DNA of 64,000 nucleotides, taken from assembly GCA_032358165.1 (NCBI GenBank), contig JAALGY010000011.1, positions 930,001 to 994,000 of the forward strand, in the 5' to 3' direction. The position numbers and the translations under genes were made by a program. This stretch comes from Diplosphaera chodatii (lineage: Eukaryota > Chlorophyta > Trebouxiophyceae > Prasiolales > Stichococcaceae). A model generated the notes under the pieces. It did no database searches. It was given only the letters and a program-made list of their open reading frames with translations, and was not told the DNA's origin. Below, one piece after another: positions 42,380 through 54,549 of this stretch; position 1 is the first letter of the stretch; the number at the start of each line of letters is the position of its first letter.

Positions 42380-45300
42380 TCACCATGCTGCATCGCGCTC
42401 ACGCAGCTTGTGCTCGCGGTGGGTGTCGCGTGCCGGTGGCCGCTGCGGCCGCAGCCGTGAGTTGGGGCCGACAGGAAACGGCTCCGGCTCGCCTGATGAG
42501 GCATCAAACTTTGCTGTCACCAGCAGGGCGGCAGCATCGCGCGACAGGGCAAGCAGAGCACCTGCTGGCCAGCCAGGGACAGCCCGGCGCTTTCGGTGAT
42601 GAGGGCACAGGGCCATGTGCAGGGAGCACGCAAAGGAACACGCACCTGCCAGGGGGCCATCGCTGCGGAAGAGCACCGGGCGGCAGCGCTTGTCCTCGTG
42701 CAGCAGGCTGGAGTTCTGGAAGTGCGCCACCATCGCGTTCTTGCCCTGAATGCGTGCGTAGGTGATGCTGCACACCTGCAGGGCGGGCGACAGCCGTTGA
42801 GTCGTTGCGTCAGCCAAAGCACCGAGGCGCCAACTGTCAAAGGCAGCGCCGTCACCCCTCGATTCCAGATGCATATACACAGCCCAGCAGCTGATTTGCA
42901 CATCGATGAATGAACTCATGCACAGCATGCCAGACAGGTCCGTCTGTGCCCACCTTCTCGGAGTTGAACTTCTCCCACTTGCGATTGTTGAACCGCTCCA
43001 CCAGCGGCACGACATACTCCGGCCGCAGCATGTTGATGAAGGCATACCCCACATTGCACCTGCAATTTGCCGTACAGGCCAATGAGGGTGCCTGCACATT
43101 ACCCTAGACCAGTGAGCACCCCCTGACAGACAGCCCACCTGCGATATGGACACGGTGGAAGCTGTATCTCGACAAGCGGCAAGTGACTCACTTGTTCTTG
43201 AAGTCTATGGGCAGGTAGAAGAAGTCGTAGGTGCCCCTGAAGTACTCGTCGATGGTCGCCAGCAGCATCTTCTGCGTGTACTTGTTGGGGATGTGCCGTA
43301 CCATCAGCGTCGTGCGCGCATCATCACCTGCCAAGTTGCAGGCCTTTCGTTTGTCAGGACGATCACAGCGTGAGACGTAAAGTTTGCTGCTGCGCAAAGT
43401 GTCAAAATTACAGAACCCGATACTGACCACAGTTCGCACTCCTGCAATAATAGCACATGCTTCTCTCACCGGCAAGCACCCGGTCCAGATCCAGGGAGTA
43501 CAGCCGCTCCTGAGCGGACCGGCGCTCGGCAGCAGCGGACTCAGAGCCGCGCCGAGCAAAGCGCCCGCCGCCGCCGCTGCTACCGCCGCCAAAGCTGCCG
43601 CCGTCATCAGAGCGCCGTGCATCCTTTGGCCCCAGGCGACCCGGCAGCTGTGTGGCTATGCTCTGCTGCAAGGCACAAAGGAAGTGTCACCAACTGTTCC
43701 TTCTGCCCCTTGTCGTACTTACGAGCAAACCATCAGACGTCAAATGCTTCAAGCACAGCGCAGAAGATGCCCGCGGGGTTGGGGACGACATCAGCATGTT
43801 CAGCAAGGGAAGGCGATGCACAACCAGACCGACATGATCCAAGGTGCCAGAGGCAGCATCACCTGCGCCTGCAGCGCGGCCGCCAGGCGGGCGTTCATCT
43901 GCGGGCCGAGCTGCTGCTGCATGACGGCGGATGTGGATGCGGAGCGTGGCAGGCCGCCAGCACCGCCGCCGGCGTCTTGTGCTGCCAAGAACGCCTGCAG
44001 CTGCCCCACCGACAGGCCACCCAAGCCCGCTGACTGCATCAGCGCCGCCTGCACCTGCATCCACATGCAGCAGTTCGAAACCCTCAAATGTACCTGACAT
44101 TCCTGGAGAATGAGGCAGCCCTTGTTCCTGCTGCCAAGCTGCAGGCGAAGCTGAGCAGAGCATCAGCTCAAGTCACCTGGGCCTGCTGTTGCAGCTGCGC
44201 TTCTGCTTGCTGCCGCGGCTGCTGGAGGTGGGCCCACCCTGGGGCACTGGGGCTGCTGCCAGGGCTCATGCTGCCAGCTGATGGGCTGTTGTACATCTGC
44301 AGGCATTGCAGCAGTGTTTATTAAGGATCAGAGTTAGCAAGAAGAGCTAGAGCGCCCTGTGTATGGCACGCGAGAAATGAAACATAGCAGCCATGCTTTA
44401 TTCAGTAAGCACCTGCTGGGAGCTGCCCGCAAGCGAGGCAGTCTGCATGGCTGCGAGGGTGCGCTGCTGCTGCAGCAGGGCGGCCTGCTGTGCTGCCAGG
44501 TGCTGCTGAGCCTCGTAGAGCGCTGCCAGGTCGTTTGCTGAGCGGCTCCCGCCGACGGAGCCTCCATCATGCGAGCTGGCATCATAGCCCAGGCCAGGCG
44601 GCAGGCTGCCAGAGCCTACACGGTTGCAGCAAAGAGGGTGACCACAGCATCAACGTCCTGAACATGCATGGCTCATTCACCGTCGCCTCGTCATCTTCTC
44701 AAGCTGGCAGATGCAACACCGCTGACAGGCGGAGAGCCGGTGCACATCAGCAGCTGCGCCTCACCTGCGGAGCCCAGGCTCTGCATGCGCGCCGCTGCCG
44801 CCGACAGGACGCCGCCACGCAGCTGCCCGGGCGCCGCGCCGTCGCCGCTGCCGATGCGGCCGCCGAGCGGCATGCCGCCGGGCAGGCCGCCGCTGCTCAT
44901 GGATCCCGGCAGCGAGCCGCGGCCGCCGCTGTAGGCTGCGCCGCCGCCGCCGGGGCCCAGCGGCGCCGAGCCCAGCCGCTGCAGGTGCTCCATGCTGCCG
45001 GACGCCGACAGCCGCCGCGTCTGCGGCAGCCCGGCCGACAGCTGCCGCCCCGCCTCGTGCAGTCCCAGCGAGCCGACTGCACCACGGAGCACCGGCTCAT
45101 GTTCAGCCCTTGACTCGAAGTGCCGCATCTTCGGATATCAGGGCAACAACATCAGGTGTATCACAACGAAAAGTGGAATGCACAGCGATCACATGGCAGA
45201 ACAGTAATGTTGCGTTGCTGAGCAGAGACTGCAGGGGTGAATTGCAGGGCTGGGCAAGCACCTTGGGGCAGCGTCCCCGGGCCGAAGTGCAGCTCAGCAT

Positions 45301-48299
45301 CCGACAGCGCCCCTGTGGAGCCGATGTGCGGCACGCCGCCAGCCGAGGCATAGGACGACCCGGCCAGGCTGGCATCCGCGCCACCGCCCAGAGCCCCGCT
45401 GCCCTGCATGGCCACCAGCTGCGCCATGCCCTGCACGCATGCGATGCACGCAGTAAGTGCCACGTACACAAGTAGTGAGCTCCCTTCCAGAGCAAGTCTG
45501 CAGGGTGATGTGTCATGGCATGGCAGCACGCGGTGCTCGCAGGCTGTGCTGCTTGCAAACCTCCGCGAAAAGACTGCCAAGCTGCGCACCAACTGGTCAA
45601 TGTTGGCGCTTGCCAGCTCGCCGCTAGAAGACGACAGCGCACGCAGCGGCTGCTGTGCTGACGGTGCTGATGCCTGCAGCGCTGCAGCCGCCGCCTGCGA
45701 AGCCAGCGCAGCAATCTCCGCGCTGCCAGCATTGGATCCCCAGCTGTCAGTGCCGCCCGTCAATGCCGCCATACTCTGCAGCGTGAGACCACTGTAGTCA
45801 AGCGCAGTCCATAAGTGCAAAGCGTGAGTGGAATGCACAACCTCCTGTCCAACAGCGAGGTTGCAAAGGCACAGTGGACCAGGACATAAGACACAGCAGC
45901 AAGCATACCTCCTGTGACGTGCGGGATGGGATGTTGGAGTCGTTCATCTCGGGCACACTGGGCAGCGCAGCCATGTCAAAAGACTTGGTGCGACGTTTCG
46001 AGGCGACGCCCTGGCTCAGCGCCTGGTATGCAGCAGTCGCGTGCCGCACTGCAAAGCAGCAAGATGCATGCACATCAGGAGGCAGACACAGCTGGAGACA
46101 AAAACACTTGTGCCTGTCTGATGTGCCACATGCCATTGTTTGTAAAGGGCGCCGTTCGGACGATATAGGAACAGCCCCAATTGGCTTGGCCATCAGGTAA
46201 CTGTGGCGCCAGCAACTCACCGTCATAGTACTCGATGAGCTTGGCATTGGGGCGACCAGTCACAGAGCGGATGTCCTTGACATCGCCGAATGTGACGAAG
46301 CTTTGGTATAGCTTCTCCAGTGATACTGAGGGGTCCAGATTGTACAGCGTCACATGCCCCTGCAGCCAGCACTTCAGACTTGACTACATGTCAAGCTGCA
46401 GAGGATACAACTGGACACGTGCACTGCTGTACTGGGTGCAAGCTGGTCTGCTTGCAGCTTGCAGGGAAGAGCGATGACACCAGGTATATCCTCACAGCTC
46501 ACCTCGTGTTGCTCGGGACTGCCGTCCCGGGGCGCAGCAAAGTGGATGTCCAGCACGGTGGCGCCTAGCTGCATGCCTTGCAGCGAGTGCATTGCCAGGC
46601 ACGCAGCGCGCAGATCGAAGTACACGATCATGATGAAGCCGCGTGCAAGCGCCGCTGTGTACAGCGTGCGCACCTCACCATACGCCTGGATGGCATACAG
46701 GCATGGTCAAAAGTTGTCAGGTTGTTGAGCAGCCAGCGTAACAATGGCCGGCAGCAGCCTCAGTCAAAAAGCCCCAGCTGGATGGCGGGCAGAGGTTGGT
46801 TCAACTTGCATGATGCCTGCATCACGTGGCCGCTGGCTGCGGTGTCACCTCAAAGGCGCGCTGCAGTTCAGCCGCATCAGTTCCAGGCTTCAAGTTGCGG
46901 ACGAACAGCGTCCGAGACGGCGTCTCGTCCTGAGGCAGGTCACCAATGGACGGGCCCGTGGTGAAGCCAGCGCCCCCGGGCGAGGCGGCCATGCTGTTGG
47001 CGCTGGCCCCGCCCAGGCTGGCAGCTGAATGGCTGTTGGGGATGGCGCTGGGAGCTGCTGCTGCCTCTGCTGCCTGCGCGTGCGCCGCTGGCGCTGCATG
47101 CGGCGGAGCATTTGCAGCGAGCACTGCGACGTTGCCCTCTGCGTCACGCTTGCTGCTGATCTCCAGGCCGCCGATGGCGGAGAACACATCCTCCTCGCTA
47201 GTGACCTTTGGCACGGCACCACGCTGCTGCTGCTCAGCGCTGCAGAGCAAGACGGTGTATGCACGTCAAAACTCTGATCGACCTTGATCATCTGAGTCCG
47301 GGAAGTAACACGGTAGGTGCTGCATGCACGTGCATGCATGCGACATGTAGGTGGCATGCACAGCACATGTACAAGGTGAGGGATGCCGAGCACCTGGCGG
47401 TGCGAGAGGTTGTCGGTCTGCTAGGGTTCGCTGCCGAGTCCAGCGCCGGCCCAGGGCCAGAGGTCCCCGCCAGAGGACTGTTGGGAGACATGTTGCCTGC
47501 AGTCGAGGGTTCGAAGGGTCGTTTGCTGTGAGCCACTGATCGCCTTTGGCGGTAGGGCGTCATGCAACTGTCTGCACTTAAGGGCAAACAGACATGCGCA
47601 TGCTGCATGCAGACCTATGAGCGGAGGGCCCTGGTTGAAGGCCGTGTAGAAGGTCTCTAGCTGACTGTTGCTCAGGCTGCCGGGAGGGCCACAGCTAGAG
47701 TGCGCCGCCTGCGACGGGTGCTCAAGCGAGATGCGTTGCGACACGAAGGCCGCGGCTGCCTCGTGAGCACCTGGTGTCCACGGCGTGGCGGTCAGCGCCA
47801 TGTCTTGCCTCTCGAAGCGCCAGCACGCCTGCACAGGAGCGCGCAGGACACTGAACAGTGCACTAGCTGGCGGCTTCTGCCCAAGTTCGAGCCTGCACTG
47901 CCCACACAAACAACACCACGGTCTGCATCTGCCGCGCCGTCAGGAGAGGCTGGGCGGGGACTGGCGCTCGACAGTGGCGACCTGCTCTGATGCGAGACGA
48001 GAAGATACACCCACATTCCCGAGGCATGTGCACTGTCACCATGCCAGCTGCAGCATCGGCGCCGTGCCACCTCAACAGATGCAGCAGTACTCGGAATGAA
48101 CTGCCGGGGTCCGGATCGTGTGCTGGCGCAGGCTCGGCGGGCACTGCCAGTCCCAGTCGGGCTGCGGGGGTCGGGCAGCAATGGCGTGCGGCACGCAGAG
48201 CTCGCCGTCCGCGCCAGACGCACTCATAGGTGATGTCACAGGTCCATACGAGGCGGACTGCCGCTGCGCGACTGCATGCTTCCGGCGCAGGGTGCCCAT
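42380..48299 (-). CDS. Mei2-like RNA-binding protein with three RRMs
   Basis: Plant and algal relative of fission-yeast Mei2, a meiosis and development regulator that binds RNA. The ATG at 48299 opens [19 protein letters not shown]; an upstream start is possible. RRM1 begins near 46910 with [19 protein letters not shown] and continues in the next exon with [23 protein letters not shown]2 is near 46360-46220: [37 protein letters not shown] long Ala/Gln/Ser-rich region follows. The diagnostic C-terminal RRM3 lies at about 43320-42640: [78 protein letters not shown] and [20 protein letters not shown]. The tail after an intron ends ERDAAW, with a TGA at 42380-42382. RRM3 is the most conserved part and makes the family call secure. 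Confidence 0.93.
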
Positions 48300-49075
48300 G
48301 AAGCCGAAGCCCTCAAGACCGCACACACTGCCGGCCCCTTGGGTACACTACACCAAACAGCCTCTGAGCGCAAGCAGGTAAGGGTAACACAAATCACCTT
48401 TGTGTTCCGATATGCAACGGATGACGTGCGTGCGGACTGGCAGCGGTGCTGGAATCAGCGGTCGCTGATCGGTGCCTGACTTTCCGGGAGCTGCTGCAAA
48501 AAATGCCCAAACCTCGGCGTGCGAACGGAAGCGTGGCCGCAGCAGCCACGACTATCCTGATCGCGTTTGCCGCAAACGTGTGTCTGGCAAGCCATGCGGG
48601 CATGAAAGGCATAGGTGTGTGATGCGGTCTGCCCCCGTCATGCCAGGGAGCAGAGTGGTGGTCATGGCGCAAGATCTACTGAGGTTGTCAGCCAGTGATC
48701 TCAATGAATTCTGCTACTGACACCCCCAGTCAGCCTGGCGTGTTTGGGGGATATTCGAGGTGTCAATTGGGACAACATCTTGCACAGCCCTGTCCCTCCT
48801 TGATGGCCATGCTCACACACTTATGGCATGTACAGCATCAGCATGCAGAATTGCATGTGATGCCACTGCCGCCAACAGGTCTTGACCAGCAGGTGACCAA
48901 CTCACGATAGTACCAGGAGAGTTGCCACTGAATGCATGTCGCCTGAAACATTGCCTAGTCACCAGCATGCAGTGACCGGGCGCTGAACGCAATATTGCTG
49001 TCGAGATGCGTGCAGCACGGGGTGGTGCCCTCACCCACTCATCTCTTATGTGTTGGGCAACATTCACAAGGGTTT
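48300..49075. other. Intergenic region between Mei2-like and MGL-like genes
   Basis: About 775 bases between two minus-strand genes. It may include a 5' non-coding exon of the Mei2-like gene and the 3' untranslated region of the lyase gene. Short frames on both strands are not convincing. Confidence 0.4.
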
Positions 49076-51726
49076 CTACTGGGGCTGCTTTACGTCCTGC
49101 AAGGCGCGCACCAGCTGCTCCGTGCGCTGTTGCAGGGACCCAGTGATGCCAGTGCTGATGCGGATGAGGCCAGGCCTGATACCTGCAACTCAACCAGATG
49201 CAGATCGATAGGTAGGCGCATGAGGTAGGTGCACGAACAGACTGGAATACCCCGCATATTGCACAAGACAGTATAGAGATTTTGTGACATGATGGGACCC
49301 AGGCCTGCACCTGCTGCAAGAAGCTCGTTCTCAGACAGATGGCTAGATGTGGAAGAAGCGCTAGCACACATGAGGGTGTCATGGTACCTGCATGGACAGG
49401 GAGGAACCACGCCAATAGGCAACACATCCTTCCGAACCCTCCTAATGAATCTCATGGTGAGAGTCGACAGCATGCTCACCCTAAACTGACGGCAATGTGC
49501 CCAAAATGATGGTCGTTTTGCAGGGATTCCTGCAGGGAGGTGGTACCAGCATCTTCAAAATTGCTCTTGGATTTGGGCCAGCCCTGCATGCATACAGCAC
49601 ACCACGGGACCATGCACTGAGCGCACCAGCATGGTGACCGCGGCGTCGTAGGATCCCATGTCGACCGTCAGCCTGCTCAGAGCCCATGGATGCTTCTGAA
49701 CCGGATCAAACCACACTTGCTAAGCAACACTACACAGTCACAGATGATGTTGAGCAGTAGCGCGCACATGCCACCATAGCCGTATGCCCCAGGGTTGCAC
49801 AGCTGGTTGAAGCGCTCGTGGTGTGGATGTGACTTCAGTCCCGGGTACTGTACACTGATGCCCTCCTGGTTATGCGAGCAGCCACCAAACACAACTATTA
49901 GTTGCCAGATCTGGCACCTCCACTGCGGCACAGCCATTGCAGCCAAGCAGGCAGTACAGTCACTCCTGAGGTCCAACCTGTTGCAGGCGATCAGCAAGAG
50001 CGAGCGCACGACGGGAGTGCTCTGCCACACGCAGGCCCAGGTGCGGGAGCCGCAGGGTCAGCTCGGATGCTGTGCGGGGGTCCAGCGTAGGCCCCTGCAT
50101 ATGAGACATGCTTCACACCGTAGCCAAAGCTCTCACACACATTGCACAGTGCAAAGCCTCAGCGAAGCATCACAGACATTTCTGACCAACCCCTGAGCAC
50201 CATTTGCTCAGCATACCAGCATCATGCATGGCGAGCAGTGCAGGTCCATCATGCGGTCGATGAAGTGTTTGCTGCTGCATACGGAGCCTGTTGCACAGAC
50301 ACCCAGCTCAGAGGTTGTGAAGGTCCTTTATTTACCTGCTTGTCGCCAAGTACACTCGACGACAAGATTGACGTATCAAGGTTCAGGCAACATTTGTCAG
50401 GTCGGTGTAACTACCTGCCACGATGTCACCGCTGCCGCTGGTATACTTCGTGAGCGACTGTACCACCACATCCACACCCCAGAGCGCCGGCGAGACAGTC
50501 AGAGATGCAAAGGTGTTGTCCACGACACATGTCATGCCCTGCATCAAGACATGTTGCGAGGCTGATGTGGCAGCCCGAGCGTCCGCACACTGGTGGCAAA
50601 CTCCACTGCTTCACAGCTTGCAGCAGGGGCGGGACATCATGGCGCACCCGTGCATGCGCAACTTCCACCAGCCGGGGGAGGTCTACCATGCGCAGCGTGG
50701 GGTTCGACAGCGTCTCGGCATACACGACCTGCATAAGCGGCAAGTCATGAGAAAGATTTAAGCTTGGCGCATTGGACAGGCCCGCTTCGAGCAGTTGCAT
50801 TTCTCCTGAGCAGCTGTGGTATTTGTGAACCTTGGTGTTCGACTCGATGGCGGCATTCACAGCGTCCCAGTCGTTCATGTCGACGAATGTCGTTGTGATG
50901 CCCATCTTGGTTGGGAAGAACTGGCTCAGCATGGCAAAGGTACCACCTACAAGACATAGAGCTATGCATGAAATTCACTCACCATGGGTCCAACCTCCAC
51001 TCTTACAGTATCGCAGGAAATCTGAGTGCAGAGTGAGCCAGGGCAACGCGCACCGTACAATGTGTTGCTAGCGACGATGTGGTCGCCGGTGTTGCACAGG
51101 GTAAGCAGCGCGCATGCAATAGAGGAAAGGCCTGAAGACGTTGCATATCCTGCCTCTGTTCCCTCCAGTGCTGCGAGCTGACTGCCAAGATGGCAGACGG
51201 AGGGGCTGTAGTGCCTGCCGTACACGTAGAAGCCTGCAGCACAGCGAGACCGGGTGTGGGCCGCGATCTGATATCCAACTGCACATGTGACTCTCCGTGA
51301 CATGCGCACTGTGGTCTGCTCCTGAAGCATATTGCTGGTCTGCACCTTCATCGGGCCCATGATGCCCCTGGAAGATGCGCGTAAGGTCTTCGCTCTTGCG
51401 CACTGCGCATCAGGAGTTTGGGTTAGAGCCTCATTCACTAAGCCAGCTCAGTGATGACAGCTATGCTTATTGGTTTGATGCAGACTGTCATCATGTGCAT
51501 CATGATGGCGCAACCTGCGGCGCCATAGGACGAACGCTGTGAGCAGCAGTGCGACGGTATCCCGTAATTGTGCAACCGGGAAATCAAGCACAGCACCTTT
51601 GAAGACGGCTGATATCTCGCAGGGCGGGTTCACACCGCCGGGGATTGCAGGTTCCTTGGGCAGTGCAGCCAGACGCTCAACAGGGTCATGCATGACTCCG
51701 CCATTCTCAACTGCTGACGGCGCCAT
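49076..51726 (-). CDS. PLP-dependent methionine gamma-lyase-like enzyme
   Basis: A Cys/Met-metabolism PLP enzyme closest, by eye, to plant methionine gamma-lyase, which splits methionine into methanethiol, ammonia and 2-oxobutyrate in the cytosol. The ATG at 51726 starts MAPSAVENGGVMHDPVERLA, then GGVNPPCEISAVFKG. Next come LTRIFQGHHGPDEG, FYVYGRHYSPSVCHLGSQLA, ALEGTEAGYATSSGLSS, GDHIVASNTLYG, MLSQFFPTKMGITTTFVDM, VVYAETLSNPTLRMVDLPR and TCVVDNTFASLTVSPALWG. The PLP lysine is in VVQSLTKYTSGSGDIVA (Lys codon 50446-50448). C-terminal exons include LRLPHLGLRVAEHSRRA, QYPGLKSHPHHERF, AYGYGGMCALLL, CASASSTSSHLSENEL and PGLIRISTGITGSLQQR, ending at a TAG (49076-49078). Cystathionine gamma-lyase or synthase activity cannot be excluded by motif alone. 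Confidence 0.87.
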
Positions 51727-52057
51727 AGGCACCTCAAGATAGTACAGACACGGCGTAACGGAACACTGCGGCGGCGGGTGAGTGGCGATCTTGTAACGAC
51801 CAGGCCAAGCAGCACGGCAGGATGACTAAGCGGTGTGACCCGCAGGGCTGCCGACACAGACCGACGACTACTAGAGGCTATAAAGGCTGGCTTGATCACT
51901 GTCAGAGCAACATGTCACCTTCGAGCGCCACTTGCACCTGCAATCTTGCAATGACTAAGAGCGCACGTGACGCGGGAAGCTCAAGATTGTCCGACAGATT
52001 CCCGCACCTCGCTGAGCACTGTTGCCTGAGCATAAGTACGCAACCCCCTCCCTTGCG
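51727..52057. promoter_or_regulatory. Divergent promoter region, MGL-like and SKIP31-like genes
   Basis: About 330 bases between opposite start codons. Promoters of both genes are expected here. No element recognised. Confidence 0.4.
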
Positions 52058-53521
52058 ATGACACCTGCCAACGTGCAGAGTCGGTTGGCCGATGGCCAGG
52101 ATGATGGCAACTCAGGGCTGGACGACGCGGTGTGGGATGCCCTTCAGGACAGTGATGAGGTGCAGTTTTCAGCGCATATGCGCACCTGCCTTATGGGTCC
52201 CAGTCATTATTTGCAGGCCACTGCGCGTCCTGCAGCTGCCACATAGCGATGATCGTATGTGCAGTGTGATATCTGCAGGAGCTGGACAGCCCACAGAGCA
52301 AGCGGTCGCGGACCAGCTTGGATGCTGGCGGGCATGCTGCCAGGCCGCTCGCCGACATCACACATTTGCCCAGCGAGCTGCTGCTGCGGGTGCTGTCCTT
52401 CCTGTCGGCTGAAGACTTGACGGCCGGCGTGGCGCCGAGTTGCCGTGCTTTCAGAGCCGCTGCGGATGATGCCACCTGCTGGCGTCGCCTGTTCTCGGTC
52501 CGCTGGGGAGGCGCACAGGGCGGTGGCGGCAGCAATATGGACGCCCTGTCGTGGAAGGTGTACAGAAGTGCTCCTCTGGTTGGGTCGCGTCTCGAGTACG
52601 CGCCTTGAAAAGTGCGCAAATCTGTTTTTGGATGCCTATTTGTGGTGTTTCCCACGCAGACCCGCTACCTGGAGCGGGATCGCCTGGAGCTGGAGGAGAT
52701 CAGACGCCGCATCCCGCCACCCATGCAGCAGTACTACCTGCAGGTGGGGTGCCCGTCAAACGGTCTGCAAACACGGAACCACAAGTGATGCAGAGTGGCT
52801 GCTCTTGCAGAAATGCTGGTCACAGCTGGGGATGGTCGTGCAGATGACGGTGGGGCGGAGGTCGGAGGTGCCCAAGGCACCCAGCCGCGAGGGCAGCAGC
52901 CTGGCAGAACCGGGGGCGGGGCGTGGCCTGGCCGCCTGGCGCGCGGCACGGGGCTTCAAGCCGCCGCCCCTGGCGGGCACGCACGGCTGCGCCGGCCGCC
53001 CCACCTTCACCCCGCTGCCCGGCAGGTGCCACCGTCGCGATTTGGCAGCATCATTGTAGCCAGTGCAATGCGGCACCTGCGCTGTGCTGCCTGCTCTTAT
53101 GCTAAACTTCGTGCCCAAACTGATGGCGTGGAATGCTGCCTGCGATCGCAGTGACATGCCGGTGTTCCTGTGTGAGCGCTGCGGCTGGGCGCACGTCTGC
53201 GATGACACCTGCAGGGAGCGCATCGTGGACGCAGCCACAGACATGCTCGTGTGCCCGATCTCCGGCTTCTGCTCGGGACGCCTGCTGACAGAGGACGAGG
53301 TACAACACGAGTCATTTGGTGTGTGTCTGCTCACATTGCTATGCGCAGTGGAAATCACATGCGTAAAGTGACTGCCTTGCAAGTATATGACTGCTGGCAA
53401 GTCTCGGATCGCTCCTGTGCAGGAGGCAGCCCAGCTGCGGGGTCGGGGTGATGAGGAGTTTGAGCCATTGTATGGGACAGGCAAGCGGAATTGCGGAATT
53501 GCGGCTGTCGACCTGTGTTGA
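52058..53521 (+). CDS. F-box protein of the SKIP31 type with a Cys-rich C-terminus
   Basis: Likely SCF adaptor. Six exons keep phase throughout: 52058-52159, 52279-52557, 52660-52743, 52844-53025, 53152-53299 and 53423-53521, for 297 residues, close to plant SKIP31. Exon 2 carries the F-box: THLPSELLLRVLSFLSAED, then PSCRAFRAAADDATCWRRL. Exon 3 is a charged helix, TRYLERDRLELEEIRRRIPP. Exon 5 has the family's Cys-rich module, FLCERCGWAHVCDDTCRER and MLVCPISGFCSGR, a likely zinc-binding fold. The end reads FEPLYGTGKRNCGIAAVDLC. The SKIP31 call rests on the F-box plus the CERxGxxHVCDDTC and CxISGxC pattern. The target protein is unknown. The gene is divergent from the methionine gamma-lyase-like gene. 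Confidence 0.87.
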
Positions 53522-54549
53522 CTGTTGTTCATCCCTTGGCCTGTCATCGTGGCCAAACTGGTTGACAGCCGATCGGAAGTGCAGGTCGGCTTGCGCGGGC
53601 ATGGTTGGACGGCTACAACTGCACTGACGACGGCGAGTTGCAGCTCCTGTTGTGCGGCGCGCAGCTGTAGCCAGTCGACGTAGAAGCAAGGACCATACAA
53701 CAATGCCATGTCACAGGCTGGACAGTAGGTCGGCTCTGCGCGACACGGCACAGGTGGGATAGCGCCTGCACATGCGATCAAGCATCGTCTATGCTGCAAG
53801 TCAAGATGGCTCCTTCTACACTGCAGCTGTTGGCGGCAGACATGTACTTCCTACAACGTTTCCTACCCTGCATTGCAGGTTGATTGTTGGTGGCTACAGG
53901 GGGTCTGGCGGCATTGAACTTGGTGGCTTTGCGGGACAGGCTGCATGGCCGTGCGTGCATGGCATGCAGTCAACCCGCTGTGTATGTGGAGTGTACCGTG
54001 TCAGCAACAGCAACACGTTTACGGCTGGATGCTGTTAGATAGCACACGGTTGTTCTCTAGCTCGTTGTAGAACCCTGGTACAGAATACCATGTCCTGCTT
54101 ATGTTGCAGCACTATGTGCAAATGAACAACTGTCCGAGACCTTTGCAATACTCGCAAAATCACTTCAGTCTCAATTCGCCTTCAACCTCGATGCCTGCAA
54201 GCACACAGCACATGATGAGCTCATCTCCTCATGCCACAATCAACACAGTCCTTACGTGAAGTCATTCTAACCTGGCCTGAGTCGAGAGAGTATGTCGGCA
54301 TCAAGCTCGGCAGATTGCACTAGTGATGCGCGTTCAGGAAGTCAGAACGTGCAGCAATGAAAGCCAGCTGCTGCCGTTGACAATGGCACATCGAGCCCTG
54401 CCGACAGCCACCTTGATCAGTACATGCGACACCTTCTGTGATCCATGGCAAGCAGACATGGGTGCACCAGCATGTGACTTACCTCACCACTCAGCAACTC
54501 CTGCAATGGCGTGTGCCTCCATTGCTTTGAATCTGGCAGAATCGCAGTG
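53522..54549. other. Convergent intergenic region, about 1 kb
   Basis: The largest gap in the window, between the SKIP31-like stop and the STIMATE-like stop. A 267-base plus-strand frame at 53772-54038 and its minus-strand counterpart show no known motif and I do not call them genes. No repeat or RNA gene seen. Confidence 0.4.

Noticed and set aside
48394..48720. Small ORFs upstream of the Mei2-like gene
   Set aside because: Opposite-strand frames of similar length without motifs; more likely 5' leader sequence.
53772..54038. Possible small gene in the 1-kb gap
   Set aside because: It has an ATG and stop but no motif, no splice support and Cys/Gly-rich random-looking content.
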